Shown here: positions 48,411 through 60,479 of the stretch, one piece after another
Layout of the letters: each line of letters begins with the position of its first letter
Numbering within the stretch: the stretch's first letter is position 1
DNA from: Chlorops oryzae
Taxonomy: Eukaryota > Arthropoda > Insecta > Diptera > Chloropidae
Reading direction: 5' to 3'
DNA: 64,000 bases
Assembly (NCBI GenBank): GCA_020466095.1
Contig: CM035808.1
Span: forward strand, 29,045,345-29,109,344
Translations under genes and position numbers: made by a program
Notes under the pieces: model-generated
What the model was told of the DNA's origin: nothing
The model's input: only the letters and a program-made list of their open reading frames with translations
The model's database searches: none

Positions 48411-49107
48411 ATATTCATTTGAAGATTCTACAATGGGAGTCAGGAGCCCCATGGTGAAATTGGTCGTCACTGGTCTTTGGGAGGCCCCCTTGTGAGAGTC
48501 TCGCTGAGGCTGTGTTTTTTATGAGGTGAGGATGGCACCGAATCTTGAGCAACGATTTTGATTCTGCGTGTGAGATGAAATGGATACGCTGAGCATGAGA
48601 GCTGCGCCCCTAGTTGTCTAACTGAGAAGCCACTCAGTGTAGTCAAGTTGGGCCCTCCAGACAGGTATAGACTGTAAACAATCGAACATAATGTCCATAT
48701 ATGTATAACAAGGAGATTTTGCTCAGGCGTTTACGGGTATAGCGAGCCCGTGGACATTAGTTAAACCTTCAAAATCAGGTTGTCCGGTCCTTCATCGACC
48801 ATATGATCTCAATCGAAGAGTATAACATTAGTAAAGAGTCTGCAATTCGCTCATTTCAACGTTAGCCCACCACAAACTTTTTCTAAATTTATACTTTAAA
48901 TTGATATAATGGCGATCGGGGGGCTCAAAATTGTATAGGCAAAACTCCGCCTGATATTTTGGAGGCCTCCATGTGCGCTTATTATGGTTTACGAACTTAC
49001 TCCCATGGATTTTCGCCCACGAAACAGGTAACCATATAAACTGTGTGTATTTTGTTTTTTATTTTGGACAAAAAAAGAAACGAGCGAAATTTGAATAAGC
49101 ACCGTTG
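48411..49107. other. Unexplained segment between the two inverted mariners
   Basis: About 700 bp with a more balanced base composition than its surroundings and words such as gggaggcccccttgtgagag. No frame longer than 60 codons is evident and I recognise no family. It could be a decayed retroelement fragment or the distal part of another repeat. Confidence 0.4.
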
Positions 49108-49199
49108 TTATATCCAGCGAAGCGGGGTATACTAGTTAACTGTGCAAAATCGTTGTAACAGCCGGAACTCACACCGTAGATAAAGAAATATATATATTA

Positions 49200-50475
49200 G
49201 GTGTAGTAAAAAGAAATCCATTATTTTTGCATTAAATTGAGGGCTTTATTTAAGATAGTTAGAATGACCCGATTTAGGTCAAATATGCGCCGTTTTGTTC
49301 GATAACTTGTTGCGATTTTAAAGTAATTTCATTATGCCTCTGGGCTCATAGAAGCCCTCGTTCCTATTAGCAAAATTTGAGACAGTCGAATTTCAGAAGC
49401 CTCTCTTGAAGCGATATGTTTCACCGCAAAATTTCGCCATGGACAGGAACAGATGGTAATCACTTGGTGCCAGGTCCGGACTAAAGGTGGATGCAGAAGA
49501 ACCTCCCAACCAAACTCCGAGCTTCTGGCGATCACTATCGATTGTGTGGCTGGCGTTGTCCTGATGGAACAAAAATCCTCTCCTATTGGCCAAAGCTGGC
49601 CGAATTTAATGGGCAGTTGCTTCCTTCAGACGGTCCAATGTGGACAGTAGTAAGTTCCGAGTTAAGAGTTTTGAACGTATGCGGACAAGCTCATAGTAAA
49701 GATAATTCCCTGCAATCCCACCTTAACACACAGCAAAAACCTTCCTGGCCGTCAATCCTGGCTGGCTATCGTTTCCGCCGTCACCGTGTTTCGACCACGA
49801 CCGTTTTCGCTGACGTTGTCGTAAGTGACCACTTTTCATCACCGTCACCAACCGCTTCAGAAATGGGTCGATTTTGTTGCGGTTCAGCAGCGATTCGCAG
49901 ATGGAAATTCGGTCTTGAGGTTTTTTGCGTTAACTCGGTGGCACCCATACATCGAGCTTCAATTTGTGTATCCAGCCTTATTCAAATGGTTCCAACGGTT
50001 TTTGTGCAATCTTTAGTGTTTTGCAATCGAAACAGTCGCTAACATGGCGGTCGGACTCGATAATTATTTATGATTTTAGTAACATTTCGACAATGGCCTA
50101 CCAGTGCGTGGTGCATCCTGACATTGAAGTTACCGGTACGGAATCGACGAAACCAAATTGCGCATGATTGGCTGTTACAGTATCAGGTCCATAAACGCTA
50201 TTCACATTTTCAGCCGCCTGGCTTGCGTTTTCTCCCTTATCGAAGAAAAACTGTAAAATGTGGCGAATTTTCTACTTTGCTGATGTCCATAGCTTTGACA
50301 AGCTCTCAAATGCAAAACTGAATCAATCAATCAAAAAAGTGTCAGAAAAAGCTTTTTTAGTAGGAACGTCATCTTTCTAATGCCCCCTAGCGGAACACGA
50401 TCGACTTATACAACGCGAGATGCAAGATAAATAACGCCATCTATTGGAAAATATGGGATTTCTTTTTACTACACC
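49200..50475 (-). mobile_element. Mariner element copy 2 (decayed, inverted)
   Basis: The ends TA|ggtgtagtaaaaagaaatcc and ggatttctttttactacacc|TA are almost perfectly inverted over about 24 bp. The length is 1,276 bp. It was inserted precisely at the TA run of a mini-me element. It lies inverted relative to copy 1 with about 790 bp between them. Confidence 0.9.
49274..50290 (-). pseudogene. Mariner transposase pseudogene, copy 2
   Basis: The start codon is at 50288-50290 (aligned with copy 1) and the stop (taa) at 49274-49276, giving about 339 codons against roughly 345 expected. The C-terminal region is readable: LANRRGFLFHQDN (second catalytic Asp), SPDLAPSDYHLFLSMAKF (third Asp). Frames change several times. 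In one frame QKLGVWLGG replaces what copy 1 reads as EFGWEVLLHPP, showing a local frameshift. The N-terminal half is heavily shifted. It is not functional. Confidence 0.85.
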
Positions 50476-51190
50476 TAAATATTCTTGATCAGGATCAAAA
50501 ACTGAATCGATTTAGACATGTCCGTCTGTCCGTCCGTCTGTAATGTCCGTCTGTCTGTCTAAGTCTGTCTATCTGTATTGTCTGTCTGATTCTGTCTGAA
50601 GTTGCCGTCCTAGCCTTCTGTCTAGTCCCATCCGTCCGTCCGTCGTCCGTCCGTCACGTCCGTCCGTCGTCCGTCGCGTCCGTCCGATCCGTCCGTCGTC
50701 CGTCTGACCGTCCGTTCGTCCGTTCTCCTCCGAAACGGCTGGATCAAACAAGTCGAAATTTGGCACACAGGTATATCGGGATCCGAGTATGATCCTAAGT
50801 AAAAATGGGAGACATCCGCCCACGCCCACAAATTAATTTAATGTGTTTTCAGTAAAATGCTTGTAACTCGCGAACCACTGAACACATTTCATTGATATTT
50901 GGTGTACTGGTAAACTATGAAAAGCGACATATCCTGGAAAACAATGGACGCCGTCCTAATTGAGCCACGCCCAAAAATAAGGGTTTTCGTAACATGTGAA
51001 GTAAAGGCGTAGAAGCTTCAAATTAACAAATAGGTTGCACCAAGGGAATGAAAGGTGTAGGCAAAAAATGTATGAATGGCCCGCCATCTGCCACGCTCCT
51101 AATGGAGAGGCAAAGCATAGTGCGCCAATAATGTCGGGACGCTGGGTATTACAAAGTCGGGCTTGACCGACTTTTGTTTTCTTACCTGTT

Positions 51191-52426
51191 TTTTAATGTT
51201 TTCGCTTTAAAGCAACCTAGATTATTTTAGTTGAATTTTTGAAAGGTGCACCCTAAGCCTTCATCTTAAGTCCAATGGTACTCAGCAGCAAGAGTCAACG
51301 TGACGTCCTCTTTCATCGCTAAAATCACAAATTTTTTTCAGTTTTAAACTCATTTCTTGTTCCGTTTCATCTGCAAATTTTCGTACTTAGTACACGGCGG
51401 GCACAAATGGGCGAGAACAAAAAAAGAAACGTTTAAATAAAAATATAAAAATAGTGTCGCGCACTATTATTCTGTGCGAGAGCGTGGTTAAGCTCACTTA
51501 AAAGCTTTTTAAAATGATTTTATTTTCGCTATTTACGAAGAACTCATAAAAAAAAAATGCTGCACGCAGATATGATCGTCACAGCCAAAATGATGAAATG
51601 CGCTCATTCTTGCCACTTTTATTTGGAAAATGAAAACGGTCTTTGTTTATTGCTAGTAGCTATGCTGGAGTGTATATTTTTGCGTGTTGGCATTTGTGTG
51701 CGTGTGTGTTTGTGTGTGAAAATAAACAAAAAATCAGACCAAGCAATGATTAAAGATTTTATATGCGAACAACGTTTCGGCCAAAAGAAATATCAGGCTA
51801 ACATGTGGCACCTTGGGATTTCGAACTTTTTCCATTGGCATAGGTACTCCTGCTGATTACTCAGCGGCGCACAGTGTTTCGTTCATACACTTTGTGGCCA
51901 AAAAATACAAGAAGTGGTCGTAGAACAATGAAATGCGGAAGGAGAATCGATATAGCCCAATTAAGAAATTTGGAAAACACTCGAATATTTCGCTCACTGT
52001 AACTGTGCTGTAACTTGGTATACTTATATACCTATAATTTTAAGGATAAAAAAAGTGTAGATAAAAATTTTTGATGCCACGCCCGCTTCCAAATTACACC
52101 CCTTTACAGTTAAAAGACTTATGGCATATAGTGTCTTAATATGGAATTTTTTTTATAAATAATTACCTACAAATATGTACTAATTTTAGCAGGGCATAAA
52201 TTGAAAATAGATTGAAGAAGACCTTGTAAATCGCCTAACTGTATTTATAAACTGAAAAATATATCTCATATACATATAAAATTCACGCGTCGCAGTTTTA
52301 GACATTCGTGTAAGTCTGAGAATAGGCCAACATCTATTCTTCATACCCTTTAACCTCAATTCCATTGAGCAATTTTATGTTTTAGTACCCGACGTATGAG
52401 CAATGTTATTTCAAAAATGTAGTAGC
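51191..52426. other. AT-rich non-coding stretch
   Basis: No gene is recognised. The 99-codon plus frame at 51557-51856 has no motif. A short stretch near 52070-52110 (gccacgcccgcttcc) resembles distal mini-me text and may be another relic. Confidence 0.5.
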
Positions 52427-52629
52427 CCAGTTGTAAAAACAAGCACGCATGCCCGTAGTACTCATGATTCATGCCTTCCCCTGTTGTAAAACAACAATGC
52501 ATGCCAGAAGAATTCATGATTCCTGCGTTCATGATCACGCATGATTCACGGCTCCTTGAAAACACATGAAACATTTCTTCTCTACAGTTCTATTTTTTCG
52601 AAAGTTAATATATTAAATGTAGCACTCGC

Positions 52630-52710
52630 GAATGAGATCTCTCGGTAGCGTACTGAAGCGTGTTGTGATTTGCACCCTGGAAGGCTCGAGTTCGATTCCT
52701 GTCGCAGGCG
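52630..52710 (+). promoter_or_regulatory. tRNA-like segment with A and B boxes
   Basis: The stretch has an A-box-like ggtagcgtactg (52644-52655) and a B box gagttcgattcc (52688-52699) spaced as in tRNA genes, followed by gtcgcaggc. It is not a functional tRNA: a proper cloverleaf and anticodon arm are not evident. It may drive pol III transcription into the element. Confidence 0.55.
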
Positions 52711-52988
52711 GAAAAATTGGGACTTAGAAAGATGCAAAGTAAATTTTAAATTTCATGTAAAATTTGATCCACTTATGGGGGAGGGGGTAGAAAGCAAGTC
52801 GGCAGTTATAAACTGAAGTTTCCTATCCAGTCGTCAGACACGTCATGCATACAACAAGGCCTTACAATTTTTTTTTTATTTTCCATTAATGTTTGAATGA
52901 AAGCAAGTTATTCTTATTCCTCTAAGTTTTGAAATATTTTGAAATCTTATATTATTATCTACCTAAGATCCGCAAAAAAAAAAAAAAT

Positions 52989-53050
52989 TACGCTCGCCGC
53001 AGCGGGGATTGAACCCGCCTACATCGGATTGTTACTGTTTGTTTAGACGA
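52989..53050 (-). promoter_or_regulatory. tRNA-like segment, opposite arm
   Basis: On the minus strand it contains the B-box-like gggttcaatcccc (53004-53016), followed by gctgcggcgagcgtaa and a run of about 14 T (minus strand), which would be a strong pol III terminator. It faces the 52630-52710 segment. Confidence 0.5.
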
Positions 53051-53229
53051 ACGAATTCCAGCAATTGGATTATTGTGTTCTCAGGATCATTGATTCATGC
53101 ATGGTAGGGAAGACATGTTTCATGGGTTTTCAAGCATTAATCAAACATTTTTTATCTATGCATGATTTCCTATGACAAGCCTGTATATGGCATGATTCAT
53201 GCATCTTTCATGAATATTTTTACAACTGG

Positions 53230-55580
53230 CAGGCGCTGACATTACGTATACGTAGTCTAGCCAACCGTACTGATTTTGGGACTACAGTAATTTTTTTCGA
53301 TCCGTGTACAGATGAATGTACTTCTTTGTACTGCTTTTCACTTTTACATGAAATAAATGAAAAATAACCTATGTAATGCTTTCTACTTCTTTTAAATCTC
53401 AATTTTTAGCAAACGTAATGACTTTGGTTTTCGAAAATGTTGGTCACATTACGTACCTACGCGTAATTCTTCTTACTTTCAGCTTCAGTATTTTCAAACT
53501 CTCCGGCGTAGATTTGCCGAAGTTTTTTATTTTATTTAGCTTTGAAAAACAACTTTACAAATAAAATGTGTCTTTATTTTGATTGCTCACTTAAATGAAA
53601 CGGCAGCTCCGATGTCTACTTGAAACTTCAAAAGTATAAAGCCTAAGCATGGATTGCATTTTAATTTGAAATTTAAAACATAATGATCAACCCACAATTG
53701 AGCTTTACAGAGCATCTTAAGTACAAAACATAAAAAAAACCATATTTTCAAGTAAAGAGCAATTATTTTCACAGCTTAGGGGGACTCTCCACAGATCTGT
53801 GAGAAATGAAAAACTTGATATAAAAAAAAAAAAAACCATTCAGAAATGAATCAGAAATTTTCTGAAATGTTTTTTTATATGAAGTTTTTCATTGTTGTTT
53901 AATTTCTGGCAGAATGGAGATAGACCCTTAAACAGAAAAAAATATTTAAAAACTTATTTTTGATTTTTCTTAATAGGAATATTAATTAAAAGATTTTAAC
54001 ATTTTAAACTTCGCATTTTGTGACTTCTGGCCGCTCATAGCACACTGTGTAGGGTCTATAAGGAGGAATTAGAAAATGAATAAAGTGGTTACAACACCGC
54101 CCATTAAAAATTTGTACTTTCGTTCTACCGTTCTACCCGTTTGAAGGATTTTCTAAAATTTATTTTGTTCGCAAAACCCACTCCAAATGATAAAAATGAA
54201 GGTTCTTTTTTAGGAATTTTTGAATAGACAAAATTGTTTTTAGTAGAAAGTCTCGCAGTACTGCTGTAGATATATTTATTCTGTTTAATCTGCGTAGGTT
54301 TTAGTCTCCATTTTAGGCTCTCACTTAAATAATTAAGATTAAATGAAAACCTCCGAAAGAACGAGAAGCTTTTTGAATACCTAAAGTAAGTGCCGAAATA
54401 AAAAATAAATCCAAATGATTTTCTATGGAAATGTTCAATTTTTTCCAACGACCTTCAAACTTTTTCATTTAATTTGGAATATGAAAATTTTTAATAAAAA
54501 TTTTAAATCGGAGTACGCACTTAAAGTGTCGTTGGAACTGGTAAAGCAATAAAAAGCACTTAACGTGTTCGAGAGTTGTCGCATAAATCCTTTGTGCTGT
54601 GTGACTCAGCGTCAAAAAGTTTTTTCACGGCTGATTGCGCTTCATATTATGTCTGCATATGATTTTGAAATGGCGTCGCGGGACATTGAACTGACTGGTG
54701 TCTCATCCGGCGGGAAAATGTTAAAGCTTTTCTTCGTCGTTCAAACAATTTTTTTTTTTTTCAACATAAAATGTCTAACGGTCATCCCGAAGAGCAATTC
54801 TTTCTGTCTTTTTAGATTTCTGTTTTGATAGGATCAATGAAATTGGGTTGTTTTTTTTTTTGTCAGTCAAGCTCATTTGAGATTTTTTTGCAGCAGTTTT
54901 TCAATGAAAAGAATTCTAAAAAACTCTAAAAATCTAAAGAAATTGAGATATAAAAAACCACGATTCTTTTGTATAGTGGAAAAGCGAACCTCATAAACAA
55001 TAGTGTAGTATTGTCTGGGTGGTTGAATTTCAAATACTTAGATCCAAAAATGTTGGAATTAAAAATTACAGATTTGTAAAAGGCATGCTTTCATCTTTCG
55101 GCCGTCAGTTAGTCAGTGATTTCGACCGTCCATCCATCAGTTAGTCAGTCATCAGATGTTTTAAAAAAGTTCCTTTTCATGCATGGCTAAGGATAAAAAG
55201 GATTCCATGTTTCTGAGGTTGGCTTCATATATTTATTTTATTTGTCCGAAGCGTGTGTGAATAGTCTTTGTGTGGTGGTCACCGCCAATAAAAGGAAATT
55301 GGCATCATTTGGACTTAAATTCAAAATGACGGCTTTATTTTTTGTTTAAAATTAAATACAAAAATCAACTTAAGATTCAACCCTTTCCGGAATTGATTGC
55401 TTTCCTTTTGAAAATCGCTCTAAAAAATATCATTAATTTTCTTCAAAGCATATTCGATTAAAATAGAAAATTTACACCACATGGATTCGTTTAGTTGAAA
55501 GGATTTTTGTCTCAAATGGCAATTTAATTGAGGCCCTTTGGAACCAAAAACTATATTATTTTCTATCCTCTTTATAATAA
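53230..55580. other. AT-rich non-coding stretch
   Basis: No recognised gene. The 107-codon minus frame at 54125-54448 has no motif. A short gtcagttagtcagt repetition near 55107-55150 is the only local repeat. Confidence 0.5.
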
Positions 55581-56460
55581 CACTGTGCGACACGATTTTG
55601 TAAACAAAAATTTGACGACTGTTTTTGAAAGTGCTCGGTGAGTATAACAACGCCTCATACTCAGCTTCAGTTTTCATATAATTTTGAGCTATGTTTCAAT
55701 GTTGAGGATTGTTAAGTATTACAAAAAAAAAATATTGAATGTTTAAAACGGAATTTGAAGTAAAATATTATTTTTTTTTAATTTCCCTCCTAAAATAAAT
55801 ATTTTTCCATTGTAAAAAAAAAAAAATAATTCAATTTCCAAAAATGATCTTATGAGTAGATTTTTAGTTTGCGTTTTGTGAAAAAAAAAAAAAACGTTGC
55901 ATTTCTATATCATGGTTCTGAACCTTCGGTTGAGTGAAAATTTTCGTGCATACCCAAAGGGTGATTTTGCGTTTTTTCGTCCGATTTTTGGTAAAAGTTG
56001 TTCAACTTTGCATTTAGTTCGTGTATATGAGGATAATGTTAAGTTATAGTCTTTCTATATTTTCATAAAAAAATTTTGAAAAAATGTTTATTGCCTTGGG
56101 AGCTATAGGCCATACAAAATAAAATATGATAAAAAACACGTCAAATTTAAGGAATTTTTGCAATTTTCACCTACCAGATAGAGTTTGTTCGGGTTGGTTT
56201 GTACTAAAACTATTTAAAATGAGTTCAGAGCTATGAATTGTGATAGATAGGAAATTAAAATATTCAACGGATTACGAGATACAGCCATAAGTAAGTGAGT
56301 AATTTAATTCTCGGCCCCACTTTTTGAAGTCAATTAAAAAAAAATCTAGACGTGACTGGACAAAACTGAGTAAGAGGCGTTGTTATACTCACCGAGCACT
56401 TTCAAAAACAGTCGTCAAATTTTTGTTTACAAAACATGACCTCTAAAATGTCGCACAGTG
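55581..56460. mobile_element. 880-bp TIR element, CACTGTGCGAC ends, TAA-flanked
   Basis: It starts cactgtgcgaca and ends tgtcgcacagtg. The inverted arms are about 90-105 bp and share tttgacgactgtttttgaaa and tgctcggtgagtataacaac; the left arm lacks about 15 bp present in the right. TAA flanks both ends (55578-55580, 56461-56463), compatible with a 3-bp TWA duplication as in PIF/Harbinger, although the terminal bases are not typical. The interior is non-coding. A truncated relative is at 3518-3830. Confidence 0.8.
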
Positions 56461-56463
56461 TAA

Positions 56464-59400
56464 GTTAAGTTATACATATTTACAAATAAGGATCGTGTAC
56501 TTGTTGTTAGTTCCTACTCAAAGGAAAATTCAGTAAAGTCATGTGAAGTTTAAAAAAAAAAAGGAAAATCGGATCTCTATTGAACCACTGCTCTGAAAAA
56601 CTTCGAAAGCCTCTTTTGATATTCCAGAGAATTAAGAGAGATCAAAAATTGGTTTGCTTTCTCATAAATTTAAAAAAAAAAAAACCGAATAAAAAAGATA
56701 AAAGGAAATAAAAAACACTCGCAAGACAAAATCCTTTTGCTTGAAGGCCGCGACGTTTCATCATCATTGAAGAAGAAAATCAATAAAAGGTTTTCGGTCA
56801 ATTAACGAAAACAAAAACTTTTCCGATGACCCAAAGAGATTAATGAAGCCAAGGAAACTTTTTTTTAATTAGGAAAAGATAGAAACCTTAATGCTACTTA
56901 TGCTAAAGTGGGGTCAATTACAGTCTGAGCTTTGAAGCTATTAAAAAATAATTCAATTTTTTTTTTATCATCATCGAAAGGATGCCTCAATCTCAAAGCC
57001 TTGGTTTAAACCATTAAAGTACAATTCAGAATGTCTAAAGTCAAAATTTAAATCCTTTAATTATTTATCTTCAATACCCAAATAGAAGGAATTATTTTTC
57101 TCCTCTTTCACTTTTGATATCCTGCCTTCGGATATCGTACTAGAATTATCGCATGACACAGCGTTTACCCTGCAATTTTTTTTTCTAGCTTCCAAGAAGA
57201 AATTCAAAATATTTTTATTTCAAGAAAAATCTTTAAAAAAAAAAAAAAACTAAACAAAAAACCGACGAATTGTGCTTATCATTACATTTATTGTTGGTCC
57301 TTAGATATTGTGAAGTCATTGTAGGAGTAAATCGGTCCATTTAAACGAGGAAAATGCTGTTGTAAGAAAGTCAAGAGAAAATGCAAAACATCGCTTCAAA
57401 TATGCGCTAATGATAATGAAATTTTCCCTTTTGTTCGAGTGCACAATGTGTAAAATCAAGTGATTCCAACAACGCGCAGACATGAAAAGATTCCATTCCT
57501 TCTATGCCCCATGACCATGCAAAGCACGCATTTATTATTTTATTTTAATATATTTTTTTGTTTTTTTTCAAACAATTGCTGAAGCATCAAATCGTCTGGT
57601 TTATTTTTTTATTAAATAGCATGAATGCACAATCCACACATCCTGTTTTGAGTCGACGTTCATATATCCTTAAAACGTATTTGAATGCCTGGTTTGATTC
57701 TTCAAAATGTATTACGATTGTGTCGTTTATTTTCGAATTCAGCCTTAAAGACACACGCGCTTAATACAAAGGATAGAAAGCTTGCAAGGGACTAGGATCT
57801 TTGGGAATGTGCTGTGCCTACGCTAGGATTATTCCTTCTGAAGTTGCTGTCTTTTTATTGCTTTTTTTTCTGGCATTAATCCACACGAGAACTCGTATAT
57901 GTCTCGAAATCGGGAGAATATTTGGCTTTAAAGCAATAAAATCGACTCCTCACACCTTATTCTCAAATGGCTGCCTAAGGCAGAAGGCCATTCTATTGGC
58001 GCTGTCGATAGTTTATGATTCGTTCGATAAGGTTGAAAGATTGGAAAGGAGAAAAATTAATGCGTTCGATTTTCTTATTGTCATGAGAATTCCATTGGAA
58101 GTGTTGGAAATTTCGCATTTCATTCAATTATGAAAGGATATATGACATAAATGTGGAAAAGTAGTGTGAATGAGCAAAGCATTAATCTTGGAATTTTAAG
58201 GCATTGGATCTGACCTATCTGTGATTAAATGATATTGAACATTTTTTTTTGGTAGGAATTTTAAAATGCCAGCTTGAGTGAATATCTATAACGCTTATCC
58301 GTATTCAGTCGACACAGCCAGAAAAGCTTTATTTTATGTGACGTTGGTTTTTCTGCTGAAGGACATGGTATCGAAGTAGTTGGTAAAGTTTTGCTCACTC
58401 TTCATTCCACCAGGACATATTCGTTTAACGGAGAAACGGAGATTAAGGTTTCGATTGCATAGTGTCTTTGAGTTATCTTTGAAAATTTCGGTTAAGTAAG
58501 GCCATTTCAAAATTTTATTAAAACTACCAAAAAACTCCCTATCCAAAAATTCAACATTAAAATCCCTTTCAGAGGGCCAAGAGCCATTAAAATGGTTTGA
58601 GACTCAACGAATGGCATTTCGTCTGGGAAGCTAAATGTTAAAATCGTAACTTAGTTACCTTAACAAAAGCATTTAATTAATGCATACCCTTAAGCGTTGA
58701 ATCAAATTGTTTTCTGCCGCGCCCTTTCCAATCATTGAATAACAATTAATCCTTTTAGACATATGAATAATTGTTACTCATATTAATATGTTAAAATTGA
58801 AGGCGATACAAGTAACCAATGAATTTAATTAATAATTTCTGTTCGGTATGAAATTTCATTTGTTATCAATGTTTATTTTCATCTTTCGTGTAATTTTTAT
58901 GGCATAATATTTTCCAAAAATTAATTACAATTCATTGAATTTTTCTCATTGAAAATGTTTTTCCAATCAAATACTCTGAAAAAGCATAAAAAACTCCATC
59001 GATTGCTGCTGGAGTATTCAATTTATACAAAAATATTTCGAAATACGAGACTTCAAAAATGCAATTCACTCAATCAATCGTATGTAATGATTGAACTTCA
59101 GGCCAAAGTCGATTTGTTATCCTTGTGTAGCACCAAAAAAAAAAAAAAAATCTTTCACCACCATCACCACTGATGTTGGATCGAATTTAACCCCATGACA
59201 AACCATTTTGTAATCAATTTTAAAGAATCCACAAATTTAGTACTCATCCCCTTTCCCGCTTGCAAGGGTTTTGGACTGAATAGTTTTGTGTGTGCTTCGA
59301 ATTGCCAAAATTTCTGCTCGCTGATGGCCGGGATATTGATTTCGAATTAGCAGAACGGAATTTGGTTACTCAAGTCGAAGTAAATTGTGGTTAAATGAGA

Positions 59401-60479
59401 ATTAACGTTCTGATACTTTCGATGCTTGCTGAAAGTTGCCAAAGTTCATGTTCTTTGCCATTTATCATTTCCAGTCGGTGGATCAAAAGGATTTTCAGAT
59501 TTTCTTTTTTTACATCCGGAGAGGAATTCATATCCCAAAAATCATCACTTTACACAATGCTGAGTCGATAAAGTGATGCGATATTATTGAGAGAAACTCT
59601 TCCATTTTTAAAAGTTTTTCAAAAAGCAAATATGAGAAGTACTTCAAATATACATATGTATATATGTGGTACTGTTGCTGTGATAGCACTTCAAACTTTT
59701 TCGATATTCGCTTTCGAGTTTCTTTGAAAGAAATCATAAAATGAATTTTTATACTTGTTCTTTCGAGGAAGTTTTGAATGCTTTTTGAGTTTCAATTGCA
59801 TAAAAAATGAGTAAAACTGAAATATTTAGTCCAAGCAGATGTGGTTTAATACATTAGACAGAAGATTTGAAAGCAGGATACGAACCAGAAGGCAAGTTTT
59901 TTGGAATTTATTCAACCTCTGGAAAACTGAATAGATGCCTCACACAGTGAATTGTTCAATGCCCATTCTCCCATCTGAAATCATATGGTTTCTTTGACGT
60001 CTCGCCCAGGTTCACAACACGCTTCTTTCACAGACAATAATAATTGTCCTTCGAAGCCCAAATGGAGTGTCTCACAAAATTTTTATATAAAAAGCAAGGG
60101 TTTGATTGGTTCTGGGTGGGTGTGACAAGCAACAGCCACAAACGCCACTCACAGTCGGGTAGAGAAGAGAAGAATCAATAAATTGTTACTGTGCCAACTT
60201 TTAACTCACTCAATTCACTTAAAAATCACAAAAAGCTAACTTTTGAAAGAGATAAAATCTTTTCTAAGCGAAAGATCGGGTTCCATAGAAGTTATAAGTA
60301 ATGTGAATCCAAAAATCAACAAACTTTTGCAATCCTTTTCAGGCGGCTCTATTCGGCTACACCCTTTTAAGCCTTTACCCTCGGATTGATTGAGTCTGTT
60401 AAAAGATCCACAGAGCTCTCACAAACCTTACCCAAAGTGTGCATAATTGGACGTTGAATTTGAAATGACCCTGTAGGAA
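56464..60479. other. AT-rich non-coding stretch
   Basis: About 4 kb without a recognisable gene. The 110-codon plus frame at 57801-58133 has a hydrophobic segment but no family signature. The plus frame ending near 59161 finishes in a His run caused by a cac/cat repeat. Confidence 0.5.

Larger units (their letters stand above)
49108..51190 (+). repeat. Mini-me-like element split by mariner copy 2
   Basis: The proximal part (49108-49199) has tgttatatccagcgaagcgg, ttgtaacagccggaactca and a TA run (atatata). After the mariner (49200-50475) the core follows (attcttgatcaggatcaaaa, gaatcgatttagacatgtcc), then an irregular gtcc/gtct tract (50518-50725), cgaaacggctggatcaaaca, tttggcacacaggta, ccgcccacgcccacaa, and an end with gctgggtattacaaagtcgg. 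It is the most complete member in the window. Confidence 0.75.
52427..53229. mobile_element. Foldback-like element with inward tRNA-like arms, locus 2
   Basis: The termini ccagttgtaaaaa (52427) and tttttacaactgg (53229) are inverted. Further in, cttgaaaacacatgaaacat (52556) is mirrored by the complement of cttgaaaacccatgaaacat (near 53132). Both flanks carry scattered catgattcatgc-type words. Each arm ends inward in a tRNA-like segment (52630-52710 plus, 52989-53050 minus), about 280 bp apart. The ends resemble hAT termini, but no 8-bp duplication is visible. The inner parts share tctacagttctatttttt and ttaatatattaaatgtagc with loci 1 and 3. Confidence 0.65.

Noticed and set aside
52630..52710. 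Possible functional tRNA gene
   Set aside because: B box and spacing fit, but acceptor and anticodon stems do not pair properly, and the segment is part of a repeat with a mirrored partner.
57801..58133. 110-codon frame with a hydrophobic segment
   Set aside because: A single hydrophobic run in AT-rich DNA is expected by chance, and there is no neighbouring exon or homology I recognise.
58949..59173. Frame ending in a His run
   Set aside because: Caused by a short cac/cat repeat after a poly-A tract; no family resemblance.
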